Shown here in pieces: positions 8,403-16,851 of a stretch of DNA of 64,000 bases. A program made the translations under genes and the position numbers. Position 1 is the stretch's first letter, and each line of letters opens with the position of its first letter. This stretch comes from Rhodanobacter sp. 7MK24. GTDB lineage: Bacteria > Pseudomonadota > Gammaproteobacteria > Xanthomonadales > Rhodanobacteraceae. The notes under the pieces are model-generated. The model made no database searches. It saw only the letters and a program-made list of their open reading frames with translations, and was not told where the DNA came from. The DNA lies in assembly GCF_014842995.1 (NCBI RefSeq), contig NZ_JACYXL010000002.1:310001-374000 (forward strand), given 5' to 3'.

Positions 8403-9382
8403 CGTGATGGTCCCTGGTACGCGCCTTGCGCCAGCTGCAGCAGGATCTTCATCTCCTCGCGCAGCGGCAGCGGCGCGATCACTTCGGCGTCTGGGCCGTA
8501 CTTGAGCACATCCATCAGCAGCTCTTTCGAGTTGGAGTACGGCAACTGCAGCTCGTAGCGGCCATCCGGCAGCCATGCGCCCTTCTGCTGCGAATGCCAG
8601 TGCTCGTCGGCCACCCAGCGCGCGGCATGCGAGGAGAAGCGGATCGTGGCCCAGGCCTTGGGTTGGCCGGCGAAGATGCCGTAGCTGGAAGCCAACGCCT
8701 GGTCGAGCTCCGCCGCGGGCACGTCGCGCGCGGGCGCATCCAGCGCCTGCGCTTCGGCGATGCGATCCACTGCAAAACTGCGCAGCGCCTCGCGATCGTG
8801 GTCCCAGACGTCCAGGTACCAGTTGTCGCGGTAATGGGTGAGGCGTTGCGGCGACACGGTGCGGCGACTGTCGGTGCCAGTGGTGCGCGCGCGATAGCGG
8901 AAGCGCAGCTGCTTGCGCTCCAGCACGGCGCCCGCCACTACGCGGAACGCCTGCTGGTCGAGCTTGCGCGCACCCCACGGGATCACGCGAATGCGCTCGA
9001 TAGGCAATGCCTTGCCGCTGCCACGGTCGGACAGCAGGTGCTCGATGCGCGACTTGAACGGCGCCAGCGAACCGGCCAGCACGCCGGGACCGCTGCGCCC
9101 GATCAGTTCATTGAGCGCGAGCAGCGCCGCCAGCTCGTCGGAAGTGAGCCACAAGCCCGGCAGTTCGAAACGCTCGCCTTCGGCTTGCTCGTAACGCCAC
9201 GCGGCCTGCTCGCCGCCCACGCTTTCGATGGGAGCGCCCAGCGCGTCGCGCAGGAAGGCGATGTCGCGGTAGAGCGTGGCACGCGAGCAATCCAGCTCCT
9301 CCATCAGCTTGCCCAGCGGCACCGGGTAATGCGCCGACTTCAACAGGCGATGCAGGGTGAGGGTGCGTTCGTAGCGATCCAT
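8399..9382 (-). CDS. WYL-domain transcriptional regulator (YafY type)
   Basis: A 327-residue regulator with an N-terminal HTH_11 winged helix (residues about 4-60: MDRYERTLTLHRLLKS, DCSRATLYRDIAFLRDALG) and a central-to-C-terminal WYL domain with the C-terminal extension. WYL proteins sense nucleic acids or small ligands, and many control DNA repair, stress or phage-defence genes. The ATG 9382 directly opens the HTH. Its TAG stop lies inside REP copy B, so the last residue comes from repeat DNA. It is divergent from the membrane protein gene at 9516. Confidence 0.88.
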   Translation of the reverse strand: MDRYERTLTLHRLLKSAHYPVPLGKLMEELDCSRATLYRDIAFLRDALGAPIESVGGEQAAWRYEQAEGERFELPGLWLTSDELAALLALNELIGRSGPGVLAGSLAPFKSRIEHLLSDRGSGKALPIERIRVIPWGARKLDQQAFRVVAGAVLERKQLRFRYRARTTGTDSRRTVSPQRLTHYRDNWYLDVWDHDREALRSFAVDRIAEAQALDAPARDVPAAELDQALASSYGIFAGQPKAWATIRFSSHAARWVADEHWHSQQKGAWLPDGRYELQLPYSNSKELLMDVLKYGPDAEVIAPLPLREEMKILLQLAQGAYQGPSR

Positions 9383-9515
9383 GGCGGGTTCGGCATTCGC
9401 GGCGGGCAAGCCGGAACTATGGATACCCCCGGCCACGCCCGCAAGCCTGTCCAAGGACCTGTTCCGCTCCCCATGGCTTACCCTTGAAGCCTTGCCTTGC
9501 CCGACGGATCCACCG

Positions 9516-10367
9516 ATGCCAGCCAAACGCCCGTCCCGTGCCGCCACCTTGCTGCAGGTGCTGGAAACCGGCGGCTACGGCGTCTGGCTCTGGCTGGGCC
9601 TGTCCCTGTTGCTGGGATTGGGCCCGCTGGGGCGCAGCAGCACCCTGGTTCCATTGGGATTGGGAGCCGCGTTGGTGAGCATCGGCCTGCTGCCAGCCTG
9701 CTTGCAGGTGCCTGGGCTTTCGCGCTGGCATGGTTGGCAACCGCGCCCCGGCCATCACCCGACCCGCTCCGCACTGGTGGCGCTGGCGAGCTGGCTGCCG
9801 GTATTGGCGGTAGCGGGGCTGGCGCAGGGCAGCAACGGCTTCTGGGCCATCCGGCTGGCCGGGGCGATGCTGATGTTGTGCAGCCTCGCCTGCCTGCTGC
9901 TGTCCGCCCACGACGATCGCGCCTGCCTGCCCGCCGCCTTGCAACGCGCCACGGCCCTGCTTCCCGCGGGGCGCATCACCACGGCGGCCTACACCGGGAG
10001 TCTCTGGTTATGGCTGGCCGTGCTGGCGCAAGGCGAGTTCGCCGGCCATCGTGGCGCCTACCCGTGGGTCATGCTGCTGGCCTTGGCGCTCGGATTGGGG
10101 CTGCTCGAAAGCGCGCTGTGGCAGTCGCTCCGTGAACCCGAAACGCACACCGGCGAATACGCACCAAGCCGCGGCATGCTTCCCGCTCGGCTTGTCGCAG
10201 CGGTGCTGACCTACGCACTGCCCTGTGCAGCATTGCTACTGGGTGGCGTCGCGGGCAGTTTGCCGGCCGCCGCGCTTGCCACGCCCAGCTGCGTGCTTGG
10301 CCAATGGCTGGAGCGCCAGCTGTACGAGGCCACGCTGGCCGCCGCTGCGGGCGCGAAGTCGCTCTGA
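9516..10367 (+). CDS. hypothetical multi-pass membrane protein
   Basis: I do not recognise this 283-residue protein. It has about eight hydrophobic segments (for example LWLGLSLLLGLGPLG near 25-40, AALVSIGLLPACLQ near 50-65, LVALASWLPVLAVAGLA near 90-105, and more to the C-terminus), separated by short polar loops, so it is an integral inner membrane protein. The ATG at 9516 follows a poorly supported upstream extension to 9381. It stands alone between the divergent WYL regulator and the DUF481 gene, in the same direction as the latter. Confidence 0.7.
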   Translation: MPAKRPSRAATLLQVLETGGYGVWLWLGLSLLLGLGPLGRSSTLVPLGLGAALVSIGLLPACLQVPGLSRWHGWQPRPGHHPTRSALVALASWLPVLAVAGLAQGSNGFWAIRLAGAMLMLCSLACLLLSAHDDRACLPAALQRATALLPAGRITTAAYTGSLWLWLAVLAQGEFAGHRGAYPWVMLLALALGLGLLESALWQSLREPETHTGEYAPSRGMLPARLVAAVLTYALPCAALLLGGVAGSLPAAALATPSCVLGQWLERQLYEATLAAAAGAKSL

Positions 10368-10450
10368 CCGGCTGCGTTCATTGCAAATTCAAGCAGTTCC
10401 ATTATGGTGTGTTGCTTACAACATTTGTTTAACAAACGGGATCCCCACCC

Positions 10451-11305
10451 ATGAAAAAGACCCTGATCGCCACCCTGCTGATGGCGACTTGCGCCTGCTT
10501 TGCCGTCCATGCACAGGACGCCAGCAACAGCGACAACAGCGGTTCCAGTTCCAGTTCCAGTTCCAGCGCCAACAACGGCGCCAACAACGGCGGCTGGACC
10601 GGCTCGGGCGAGTTCGGCTACGCCTCGGCCACCGGCAACACGCGTTCGCAGAACGTCAACGCCAAGCTCGGACTGAACCAGGAAAACGAGCAGTGGAAGA
10701 ACAACTTCTTCCTCGACGTGCTGCGCACCAAGGTGCAGGAGAAGGTGGCCACCCCGGCCGGCAACACCGTCGATGAATTCGAGACCACCGCCAACCGTTA
10801 CGACGGCGGCGCTTCGGTGGGCTACAAGCTCGACCCGCGCAGCTACATCGTGGGTGCGGCGCGCTACGACCACGACGACTTCGGCGCCAACCTGTGGCAG
10901 GGCGTGGTTTCGCTGGGCTACGGCTACATCGCGCTGAAGGACGCGCGCAACGAGCTGTCGTTCGAAATCGGCCCCGGTTACAAGGAATACCGCCCGGCGG
11001 CGCTCCCCATCCTGATCGACGGCGCCACCATCAACCAGGATCAGCCGGTGGAGCACGAACTGGTGGCCCGCGGCCTGATCAACTACAAGTTCCGCCTCAC
11101 CGCCAACACCTCGTTCGAAGACACGTTCCTCACCGAAGCGGGCTCCAAGAACACCTACATCCAGAACGACGCCGGCCTTGCAGTCAGCATGACCAAGAAG
11201 CTGGCGCTGAAGGTGGGCTTCCAGGTGCGCCACAACAGCGACGTGCTGCCGGGCATCAAGAGGACCGACACGCTGACCACCACCAACCTGGTCTACAACT
11301 TCTGA
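10451..11305 (+). CDS. DUF481 (YdiY-like) outer membrane protein
   Basis: A 284-residue exported protein of the DUF481 family. A signal peptide (residues 1-21, MKKTLIATLLMATCACFAVHA) is followed by a low-complexity Ser/Asn/Gly linker (24-49) and a beta-rich domain ending in aromatic residues (NLVYNF), typical of an outer membrane barrel. The Ser run is encoded by four perfect TTCCAG units at 10543-10566, which could change copy number in frame. Related proteins are salt- or acid-responsive, but their function is unclear. A terminator-like hairpin lies 160 nt downstream. Confidence 0.85.
   Translation: MKKTLIATLLMATCACFAVHAQDASNSDNSGSSSSSSSSANNGANNGGWTGSGEFGYASATGNTRSQNVNAKLGLNQENEQWKNNFFLDVLRTKVQEKVATPAGNTVDEFETTANRYDGGASVGYKLDPRSYIVGAARYDHDDFGANLWQGVVSLGYGYIALKDARNELSFEIGPGYKEYRPAALPILIDGATINQDQPVEHELVARGLINYKFRLTANTSFEDTFLTEAGSKNTYIQNDAGLAVSMTKKLALKVGFQVRHNSDVLPGIKRTDTLTTTNLVYNF
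10543..10566 (+). repeat. tandem hexanucleotide TTCCAG x4
   Basis: Four perfect TTCCAG units inside the DUF481 gene encode alternating Ser residues of the linker just after the signal peptide. Slippage would add or remove two residues without breaking the frame. Confidence 0.85.
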
Positions 11306-11464
11306 GAGTCTGTCTTTGCGATCATCACGATCGCGAAAGAATCGCCTGAAGCGATTTCTGACATCGCGTCATTGCTGGCCCGAAGGGCGGTTGCCGTGGA
11401 CGGTGTTCGCAAAATCAAACAGGCGACCATCTTTGGCCGCGCTCCTCCGTCCTCGGCACACACG

Positions 11465-11492
11465 AACGGCCTCTGCCTGCGCAGGGGCCGTT
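11465..11492. terminator. bidirectional terminator-like hairpin
   Basis: AACGGCC (11465-11471) pairs with GGCCGTT (11486-11492), and the inner TGCCTGCGCAGG strengthens the stem. TTTCGTTTCG follows on the plus strand. It lies between the convergent DUF481 and hemC genes. Confidence 0.5.
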
Positions 11493-11529
11493 TCGTTTCG
11501 CCGCCTCGTCCCGACGCCCGGACGTCGAC

Positions 11530-12435
11530 TCAAAGAAGCCCGGCAGCGCCCTGCGCAAACAGCGCATCGGCCACCAGCCGCCCCAGCGCCTCCGCATCTT
11601 CGCCATCCGCCTGTGCGCGCAGCAGACGGCCACTGGCCGCCTCGCCCACCAGGCCGCGCAAGTGCAGGCCATGCTCGGTAAGCGTGCACCATGCACCTAC
11701 CGGCACCGTGCAGCTGCCGCCTAGCGCCCGGTTCATCGCGCGCTCGGCGCTTGTTTCCAGCCGCGTGTCGGCGTCGTCCAGTACGGCGAGCAGCGCCAGC
11801 GTGTGCGACTGGTCGGCACGCGCCTCGATGGCGACGGCCGCCTGGCCGGGTGCCGGCAACCAGTCGGGGGCGGCGAGACGGCTGCGGATGCGCGCAGCCA
11901 GATCCAGGCGCTCCAGTCCCGCGCAGGCCAGCACGATCGCGTCGTAGTGGCCGGCGTCCAGCTTCGCCAGTCGCGTGCCCACGTTGCCGCGCAGATCCAG
12001 CAGCTCCAGATCAGGCCGCAACGCGCGCAGCTGCGCCTGCCGACGCAACGAGGAGGTACCCACTTTCGCACCATGCGGCAGCTCGACCAGGCCCGCGTGG
12101 TGGTTGCTGACGAAGGCATCGGCGGCATCCGCGCGCGGCAGGATCGCAGGCAGGACGAAGCCCGGTTCCAGCTCCGCCGGGACGTCCTTCAGCGAGTGCA
12201 CGGCGAGATCGGCGCGGCCTTCCAGCATCGCCACTTCCAGTTCCTTCAGGAACAGGCCCTTGCCACCGATGGTCGCCAGCGGCCGGTCGATGATTTCGTC
12301 GCCGCGCGTGGTCATCGGCACCAGCTCCACTGCCAGCCCGGGATGGGCCGCGCGCAACAACGCCGCCACGTGCGTGGCCTGCCACAGTGCGAGCGGGCTT
12401 TGCCGGGTGGCGATGCGCAGGGTGTTGGGGATCAT
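11530..12435 (-). CDS. hemC: hydroxymethylbilane synthase (porphobilinogen deaminase)
   Basis: Condenses four porphobilinogen molecules into hydroxymethylbilane for haem synthesis. In this 301-residue protein the catalytic Asp84 (SLKDVP) and the dipyrromethane-cofactor Cys242 (LGGSCTVP) fall at exactly the positions known for the E. coli enzyme, which also supports ATG 12435 as the start. A GGAG ribosome binding site precedes it. It follows algR on the same strand; algZ-algR-hemC is a conserved order in pseudomonads and xanthomonads. hemD is not directly downstream here, as the next gene is convergent. Confidence 0.97.
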   Translation of the reverse strand: MIPNTLRIATRQSPLALWQATHVAALLRAAHPGLAVELVPMTTRGDEIIDRPLATIGGKGLFLKELEVAMLEGRADLAVHSLKDVPAELEPGFVLPAILPRADAADAFVSNHHAGLVELPHGAKVGTSSLRRQAQLRALRPDLELLDLRGNVGTRLAKLDAGHYDAIVLACAGLERLDLAARIRSRLAAPDWLPAPGQAAVAIEARADQSHTLALLAVLDDADTRLETSAERAMNRALGGSCTVPVGAWCTLTEHGLHLRGLVGEAASGRLLRAQADGEDAEALGRLVADALFAQGAAGLL

Positions 12436-12501
12436 GCGGGCTCCGTGATGTGGCTCGTGCGTCATTGTCGCCGATGCCACGGCGACCGCGCTGGCATGGC
12501 T

Positions 12502-13206
12502 TCATCCCATCCGCAGCAGCTTGCGCAGCGCCGGCAGGTTGCGACGGCTCACCTCGGGGCTGAAGTCGGTGCCGGCGAGGCGGGCAAGCACGCGGCCATC
12601 GGCGAGGGGTTTCAGGCCCAGCAGGCGCGCGGGCGGCACCAGGCAATTGCGGTGCAGGCGGATCAGCTGGTCGGGGTAAGCCTCTTCCAACTGGCGCAAC
12701 GATTCGTCGATCAGCAACTCGCCGCCGGCGTGCCGCACACACACGTATTTCTCCTCGGCAAGCAGGCAGATCACCTCATCCAGCTGCACGCGCACCTGTT
12801 CGTCGCGCACACGCGCGCACAGCCATGCGGTGGCGGCGCGCGGCGCATCCGCCAGCCGCTTGCGCGCGCGCAGCAGCGCTTCGCGCAGGCGCTCCAGGCG
12901 CACCGGCTTGAGCAGGTAATCCACCGCGTCCAGCTCGAAGGCGTGCAGGGCATGGTTTTCGTAGGCGGTGCAGAACACCACCTGGGGCCGTGCACGACCG
13001 GCCAGCCGCGCAGCCAGCGTCAGGCCATCGAAGCCTGGCATGTTGATATCGAGCAGCAGCACATCGGGTTGCAATCCGGCGAGCGCGGCGAGCGCGGCCT
13101 CGCCGTCGCCCACGCTGCCGGCCAGTTCGACGCCCTCGCACTCGCCCAGCAACGAGGCAAGCCGGGTGCGCGCCAGCGGTTCGTCATCGACGATCAGTAC
13201 GCGCAT
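12502..13206 (-). CDS. algR: LytTR response regulator AlgR
   Basis: A 234-residue response regulator with a CheY-like receiver (residues 1-120; acidic pair D7/D8, phospho-acceptor Asp53 in LLLDINMPGFDG, Lys in LLKPVR) and a C-terminal LytTR DNA-binding domain (about 135-230). In Pseudomonas AlgR controls alginate, twitching motility and virulence genes; the target set here is unknown. Its start overlaps the end of the sensor gene by 23 nt, so the pair is translationally coupled, and hemC lies 66 nt downstream. Confidence 0.9.
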   Translation of the reverse strand: MRVLIVDDEPLARTRLASLLGECEGVELAGSVGDGEAALAALAGLQPDVLLLDINMPGFDGLTLAARLAGRARPQVVFCTAYENHALHAFELDAVDYLLKPVRLERLREALLRARKRLADAPRAATAWLCARVRDEQVRVQLDEVICLLAEEKYVCVRHAGGELLIDESLRQLEEAYPDQLIRLHRNCLVPPARLLGLKPLADGRVLARLAGTDFSPEVSRRNLPALRKLLRMG

Positions 13207-14254
13207 CGCGATCTCCCTTGTCCAGCAGCGGCAATCGCAGGCTTACCACGTAGCGTTCGTTTCGCGGGCCGGCCTGCACGATGGCACGCGGGCCGTAGCG
13301 GAACGCCACGCGACGGCGCACGCTGTCCAGGCCGTGGCCGTTGCCGCCGCGGGCGGGCGAGGCGGGCAACGGGTTGGCGATCTCGATCACGATGGCGTCG
13401 CTTTCGCGCGTGCCGCGCAGGCTCACCACGCCGCCCTCGCGCAACGGCTGGATCCCGTGGCGCACGGCGTTCTCCACCAGCGGTTGCAGCAACAGGCGCG
13501 GCAACGGGAAATCGCGCGGCAGGTCGTCCAGTAAGCGCTCCACGCGCAGGCGTTCGCCAAGGCGCAACTGTTCGATGGCAAGGTAGCGGTCAAGCAAGGC
13601 CAGTTCCTCGTCCAGCGTGCCGTCGCCTTGCTCGTGCTGTCCCAGCGCGGCGCGGAACAGCTCGGCGAGGTCTTCCACCGTGCGTTCCGCCGCCACCGGA
13701 TCGAGCGGAATCAGCGCCGCCACCGTGTTCATGCTGTTGAACAGGAAGTGCGGGCGGATGCGCGCCTGCAGCGCCTCGACCTGCGCGCGCGTCACTGCGG
13801 CGAGGCGCAGCCGCCACTGTGCTGCGACGTAGAAGTAGCGCAGGATCGCCGCGCCGAGCAGGGCGGCGATCAGCACGTTGTCGCGCACGAAGGCCACCGT
13901 GCCGCCGCTCACCAGATTCATGTGCAGGGCCCCGTCCAACCCGTGCGCCACCCAGCTCGCCACGCCGACGATGGGCATCACGAGCAGCCATGCGGCCAGG
14001 TAGGGCAGATGGCCCGGCAGGCATCGCAGCCATGGACGCAACAGGCACAGCACCACGACGATGGCCAGCGCCAGCCAGCTCACGAACAGGATGCCCACGC
14101 TGTAACCCGAGAAATCGCGATGGTCGCCTGCCGCCAACCACACCACGGTGGCGGCAAGCGCCCCGGTCACCAGCAGGGTGAACAGCACCGGCAGGCTGCA
14201 GAAATCCGGCAGCGGGCTGGGTTCGTCGACGGTGCCGAAATCGGGCAGGTGCAT
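13184..14254 (-). CDS. algZ: sensor histidine kinase AlgZ/FimS (LytS type)
   Basis: A 356-residue membrane sensor kinase. Four or more hydrophobic segments occupy about residues 20-150, followed by a His_kinase domain with the phospho-acceptor His169 in RIRPHFLFNSMN and a HATPase region containing PLVENAVRHGI and GGNGHGLDSVRRR. LytS-type kinases lack the ordinary DHp sequence, as here. The partner is AlgR, encoded immediately downstream with a 23-nt overlap. ATG 14254 is used because upstream sequence to 14350 includes REP copy C. The signal sensed is unknown. Confidence 0.9.
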   Translation of the reverse strand: MHLPDFGTVDEPSPLPDFCSLPVLFTLLVTGALAATVVWLAAGDHRDFSGYSVGILFVSWLALAIVVVLCLLRPWLRCLPGHLPYLAAWLLVMPIVGVASWVAHGLDGALHMNLVSGGTVAFVRDNVLIAALLGAAILRYFYVAAQWRLRLAAVTRAQVEALQARIRPHFLFNSMNTVAALIPLDPVAAERTVEDLAELFRAALGQHEQGDGTLDEELALLDRYLAIEQLRLGERLRVERLLDDLPRDFPLPRLLLQPLVENAVRHGIQPLREGGVVSLRGTRESDAIVIEIANPLPASPARGGNGHGLDSVRRRVAFRYGPRAIVQAGPRNERYVVSLRLPLLDKGDRDARTDRR

Positions 14255-14285
14255 GCGCGCAGTATGCCGCAGGGTCACGTTTGCT

Positions 14286-14363
14286 GTAGGAGCGCACCCT
14301 GTGTGCGATGGCTTCCATGTTCGATCAGAGCAAAGGGCCCTCGCGCACAAGGTGCACTCCTAC
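14286..14363. repeat. GTAG REP pair, copy C
   Basis: Arms GTAGGAGCGCACCCTGTGTG and AAGGTGCACTCCTAC around a 30-nt centre, 78 bp. It lies between the start of algZ and the end of the esterase gene, inside a same-strand intergenic gap, where it would form a strong RNA hairpin. Confidence 0.87.
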
Positions 14364-14370
14364 GAGTGCA

Positions 14371-15039
14371 TCAGGTGAACCGTTGACCCAGCCACGTGCG
14401 CAGATCGGCGATTTCCTCGCCGCAGACCGCATGCGCCATCGGATAGGCATGCCAGTCCACGCGATAGCCGAGGCGCCGCAGCAAGTCCCGGCTGTCGCTG
14501 CCTCGCGACGGAACCACCACCGGATCGAACGTGCCGTGCGCCTGGAAGATCGGCACGTCGGCGTTCGCCGCACTGCGTTCGGCCTCCAACGTGTCGGCCA
14601 GCGGCAGATAGGTGGACAGCGCTACGATGCCGGCGAGCCGCCTCGCGTGACGCAAGCCGGCGGAAAGCGCGATCGCGCCGCCTTGCGAGAAGCCGGCAAG
14701 CACGATGCGCTCGTCCGGCACGCCGCGTTCGTTCTCGCGCGCGATCAGCGCCTCGACCGCGGCGCAGGAGGCGCGGATGCCTGCCTCGTCCTGCCGCGCC
14801 AGCAGGTCGAACGCGACGATGTCGTACCACGCGCGCATCGGCATGCCGCCGTTCACCGTCACCGGCTGCACCGGCGCGTGCGGAAACACGAAGCGCAGCG
14901 CCGGCCAGTCCGCCGCCACCAGCTCCGGCACGACGGGGGCGAAGTCATGGCCGTCTGCGCCCAGGCCATGCAGCCAGATCACGCTGTAGCGCGGGCTGGC
15001 GGCGGTTTCGTGTTCGACGGCGGGGAGCAGGGCGGGCAT
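14371..15039 (-). CDS. alpha/beta hydrolase, carboxylesterase/phospholipase family
   Basis: A 222-residue soluble hydrolase of the small carboxylesterase (EstB/YpfH-like, phospholipase/carboxylesterase) family. The triad is visible as Ser118 in GFSQGG, Asp172 in GTFDPVV and His203 in PMAHAV; WLHGLGADGHDF forms the oxyanion region. Members hydrolyse short-chain esters or lysophospholipids or remove thioester-linked acyl groups. ATG 15039 was preferred to an in-frame GTG at 15066; neither has a good ribosome binding site. It is transcribed toward REP copy C and algZ. Confidence 0.88.
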   Translation of the reverse strand: MPALLPAVEHETAASPRYSVIWLHGLGADGHDFAPVVPELVAADWPALRFVFPHAPVQPVTVNGGMPMRAWYDIVAFDLLARQDEAGIRASCAAVEALIARENERGVPDERIVLAGFSQGGAIALSAGLRHARRLAGIVALSTYLPLADTLEAERSAANADVPIFQAHGTFDPVVVPSRGSDSRDLLRRLGYRVDWHAYPMAHAVCGEEIADLRTWLGQRFT

Positions 15040-15117
15040 GGCAGGAACCGTGGCGAAAAGAGGCACAGCTTAACGTCTGCGATGGTTCCTGCCGCCCATG
15101 GCAAGGTGGCGAATGCC

Positions 15118-15762
15118 TCAGGCCGCCTCGCCCAGCCGCGCCAGCGCCCGTTGGTGCGAGGCGTGGATGTTGTCACGCTCCGGCGTGGTGCCTTGGATGA
15201 CATGGGCCAGCCATTCGTCAGTGGTCATCACGGCGGCGAAGCGCGACTGCTCCACCACCGCGAACACGCGATGGATCTCCTCGGCCGTCGCTGCGCCGGC
15301 GCGGTTGGCGTAGGGCACGCTACCGGAGGCATCCATCAGGAATTCCACCGCCAGGCCCGCGTCGAAGGCATGCTTGATCGTGGTGTCGTTGCAGTTGTGG
15401 GTCATGTAGCCCACCACCGCCAGGGTGTCGATGGCGTGCGCTTCGAGCCAGTCGCCGAGGTCGGTGCCGGCGAAAGCGCTGGGCAGGACCTTGCGCAAGT
15501 AATGTTCGTGCGGGCGGCTGGCGACGACCGCATGCAGTTCCCAGCCGCGCGAACCGGTAGCGAACAGGGGCGCATCGACCGGCGACGACTGTTGCACCAC
15601 GATCACCGGAATGCCGGCGGCGTGCGCGGCATCCATCGCACGGCCGATGTTGCGCAGCGAGTCGGCCACGGGCGGGTACTGGATGCGCAGGCCGCCGCTC
15701 TCGTACTCGTTCTGCACGTCGATCACGATCAGGGCGCGGCGCGGCTTGCCGACTTCGTTCAT
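15118..15762 (-). CDS. isochorismatase-family cysteine hydrolase
   Basis: A 214-residue member of the isochorismatase-like hydrolases, which include nicotinamidases and N-carbamoyl amidases. The catalytic triad is Asp15 (IDVQNEY), Lys91 (LRKVLPSAF) and Cys124 (THNCNDTT). The substrate cannot be read from sequence. ATG 15762 has GAGGAAA seven nt upstream and sits just before the conserved first strand. It is divergent from the GlxA-type regulator at 15894, which probably controls it; the 131-nt shared region contains two direct GATTGG repeats on the reverse strand. Confidence 0.9.
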   Translation of the reverse strand: MNEVGKPRRALIVIDVQNEYESGGLRIQYPPVADSLRNIGRAMDAAHAAGIPVIVVQQSSPVDAPLFATGSRGWELHAVVASRPHEHYLRKVLPSAFAGTDLGDWLEAHAIDTLAVVGYMTHNCNDTTIKHAFDAGLAVEFLMDASGSVPYANRAGAATAEEIHRVFAVVEQSRFAAVMTTDEWLAHVIQGTTPERDNIHASHQRALARLGEAA

Positions 15763-15893
15763 GGCGATTTTCCTCGGGTGGAGGGGACATGCTTGTCCCG
15801 GTGACGCCATGATCCGCGCATGAAGGCTCGGCCAGCAGTGGCCTGATTGCCAATCTTGATTAGAATCGGGCCAATCGATGCGGAGGTTGCGTA

Positions 15894-16847
15894 ATGGCCA
15901 GGACACGCGTGGCAGTAGTGGCGTTCGACGGGATCCGGCCCTTCCATCTGTCGGTGCCGTGCGCGGTATTCGGCGAGACCGCCGGCGACGAGGCATCGCC
16001 CTTCGACCTGCGCGTGTGCGCCGCCGAGCCCGGCGAGCTGCGCAGCCAGGCGGGTTTCGGCATCGTGGCACGGCATGGACTGCGCACGCTGGCCTGGGCC
16101 GACATCATCGTGGTGCCGTCATGGCGCGATCCGGGCGAGGCGCCGCCGGCGCCTCTGCTGGCCGCGCTCAGGCGGGCGCACGCACGCGGCGCGCTGGTGG
16201 TGGGCCTGTGCCTGGGCGCCTTCGTGCTGGCCGAGGCCGGCCTGCTCGACGGCCGGCGCGCCACCACGCACTGGCGCTGGGCCGAGCGCTTCGCGGCGCG
16301 CTATCCGCAGGTGCGGATCGAGCCCGGGGTCCTGTACGTAGACGAGGGCGACGTGCTCACCTCCGCCGGCACTGCCGCCGGCATCGATTGCTGCCTGCAT
16401 CTGCTGCGCCGCCGTCTCGGCGCGGAAGCCGCAAACCGCATGGCACGCACTCTGGTGGTGCCACCACACCGGCAGGGCAGCCAGGCGCAATACATCGAAC
16501 AGCCGGTGCTGGCGACCGCGCGCGACACGCCACTCACGAAGACGCTGGACTGGGCCACGCGCCATCTCGGCGAAGCGCACAGCCTCGATTCGCTGGCCAT
16601 GCGCGCCGCCATGAGCCGACGCAGCTTCACCCGCCATTTCCGCCAGCACACCGGCACCACCGTGGGCCGGTGGCTGCTGGCGCAACGACTGGCGCTGGCC
16701 CAGCGCCTGCTGGAAACCACTGCGCAGCCTATAGAACGCGTTGCCGAACGCGCGGGCTTCGGTACCGCGCTGTCCATGCGCCAGCATTTCGGCGCCATGC
16801 TGCACACCACACCGTCGTTGTACCGCCGCGAGTTCCGCGGCGGCTGA
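15894..16847 (+). CDS. GlxA-type AraC family regulator with DJ-1/PfpI domain
   Basis: A 317-residue regulator. Residues about 5-185 form a DJ-1/PfpI (GATase1-like) domain with GLCLGAFVLAEAGLL containing the nucleophile-elbow cysteine; residues about 215-312 are an AraC DNA-binding domain with two helix-turn-helix units (LDSLAMRAAMSRRSFTRHF; IERVAERAGFGTALSMRQHF). GlxA-type regulators often control catabolic genes beside them. Here the divergent gene is an isochorismatase-like hydrolase, the likely target. ATG 15894 is preceded by GGAGG about 8 nt upstream. Confidence 0.9.
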   Translation: MARTRVAVVAFDGIRPFHLSVPCAVFGETAGDEASPFDLRVCAAEPGELRSQAGFGIVARHGLRTLAWADIIVVPSWRDPGEAPPAPLLAALRRAHARGALVVGLCLGAFVLAEAGLLDGRRATTHWRWAERFAARYPQVRIEPGVLYVDEGDVLTSAGTAAGIDCCLHLLRRRLGAEAANRMARTLVVPPHRQGSQAQYIEQPVLATARDTPLTKTLDWATRHLGEAHSLDSLAMRAAMSRRSFTRHFRQHTGTTVGRWLLAQRLALAQRLLETTAQPIERVAERAGFGTALSMRQHFGAMLHTTPSLYRREFRGG

Positions 16848-16851
16848 GGGA

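Noticed and set aside
12968-14386. Plus-strand frames over algR/algZ
   Set aside because: Shadow frames; the reverse-strand genes carry complete kinase and response-regulator motifs.
15841-15893. Promoter from TTGCCA and TAGAAT ahead of the GlxA-type gene
   Set aside because: The two hexamers are only 8 nt apart, so they cannot form one sigma-70 promoter.
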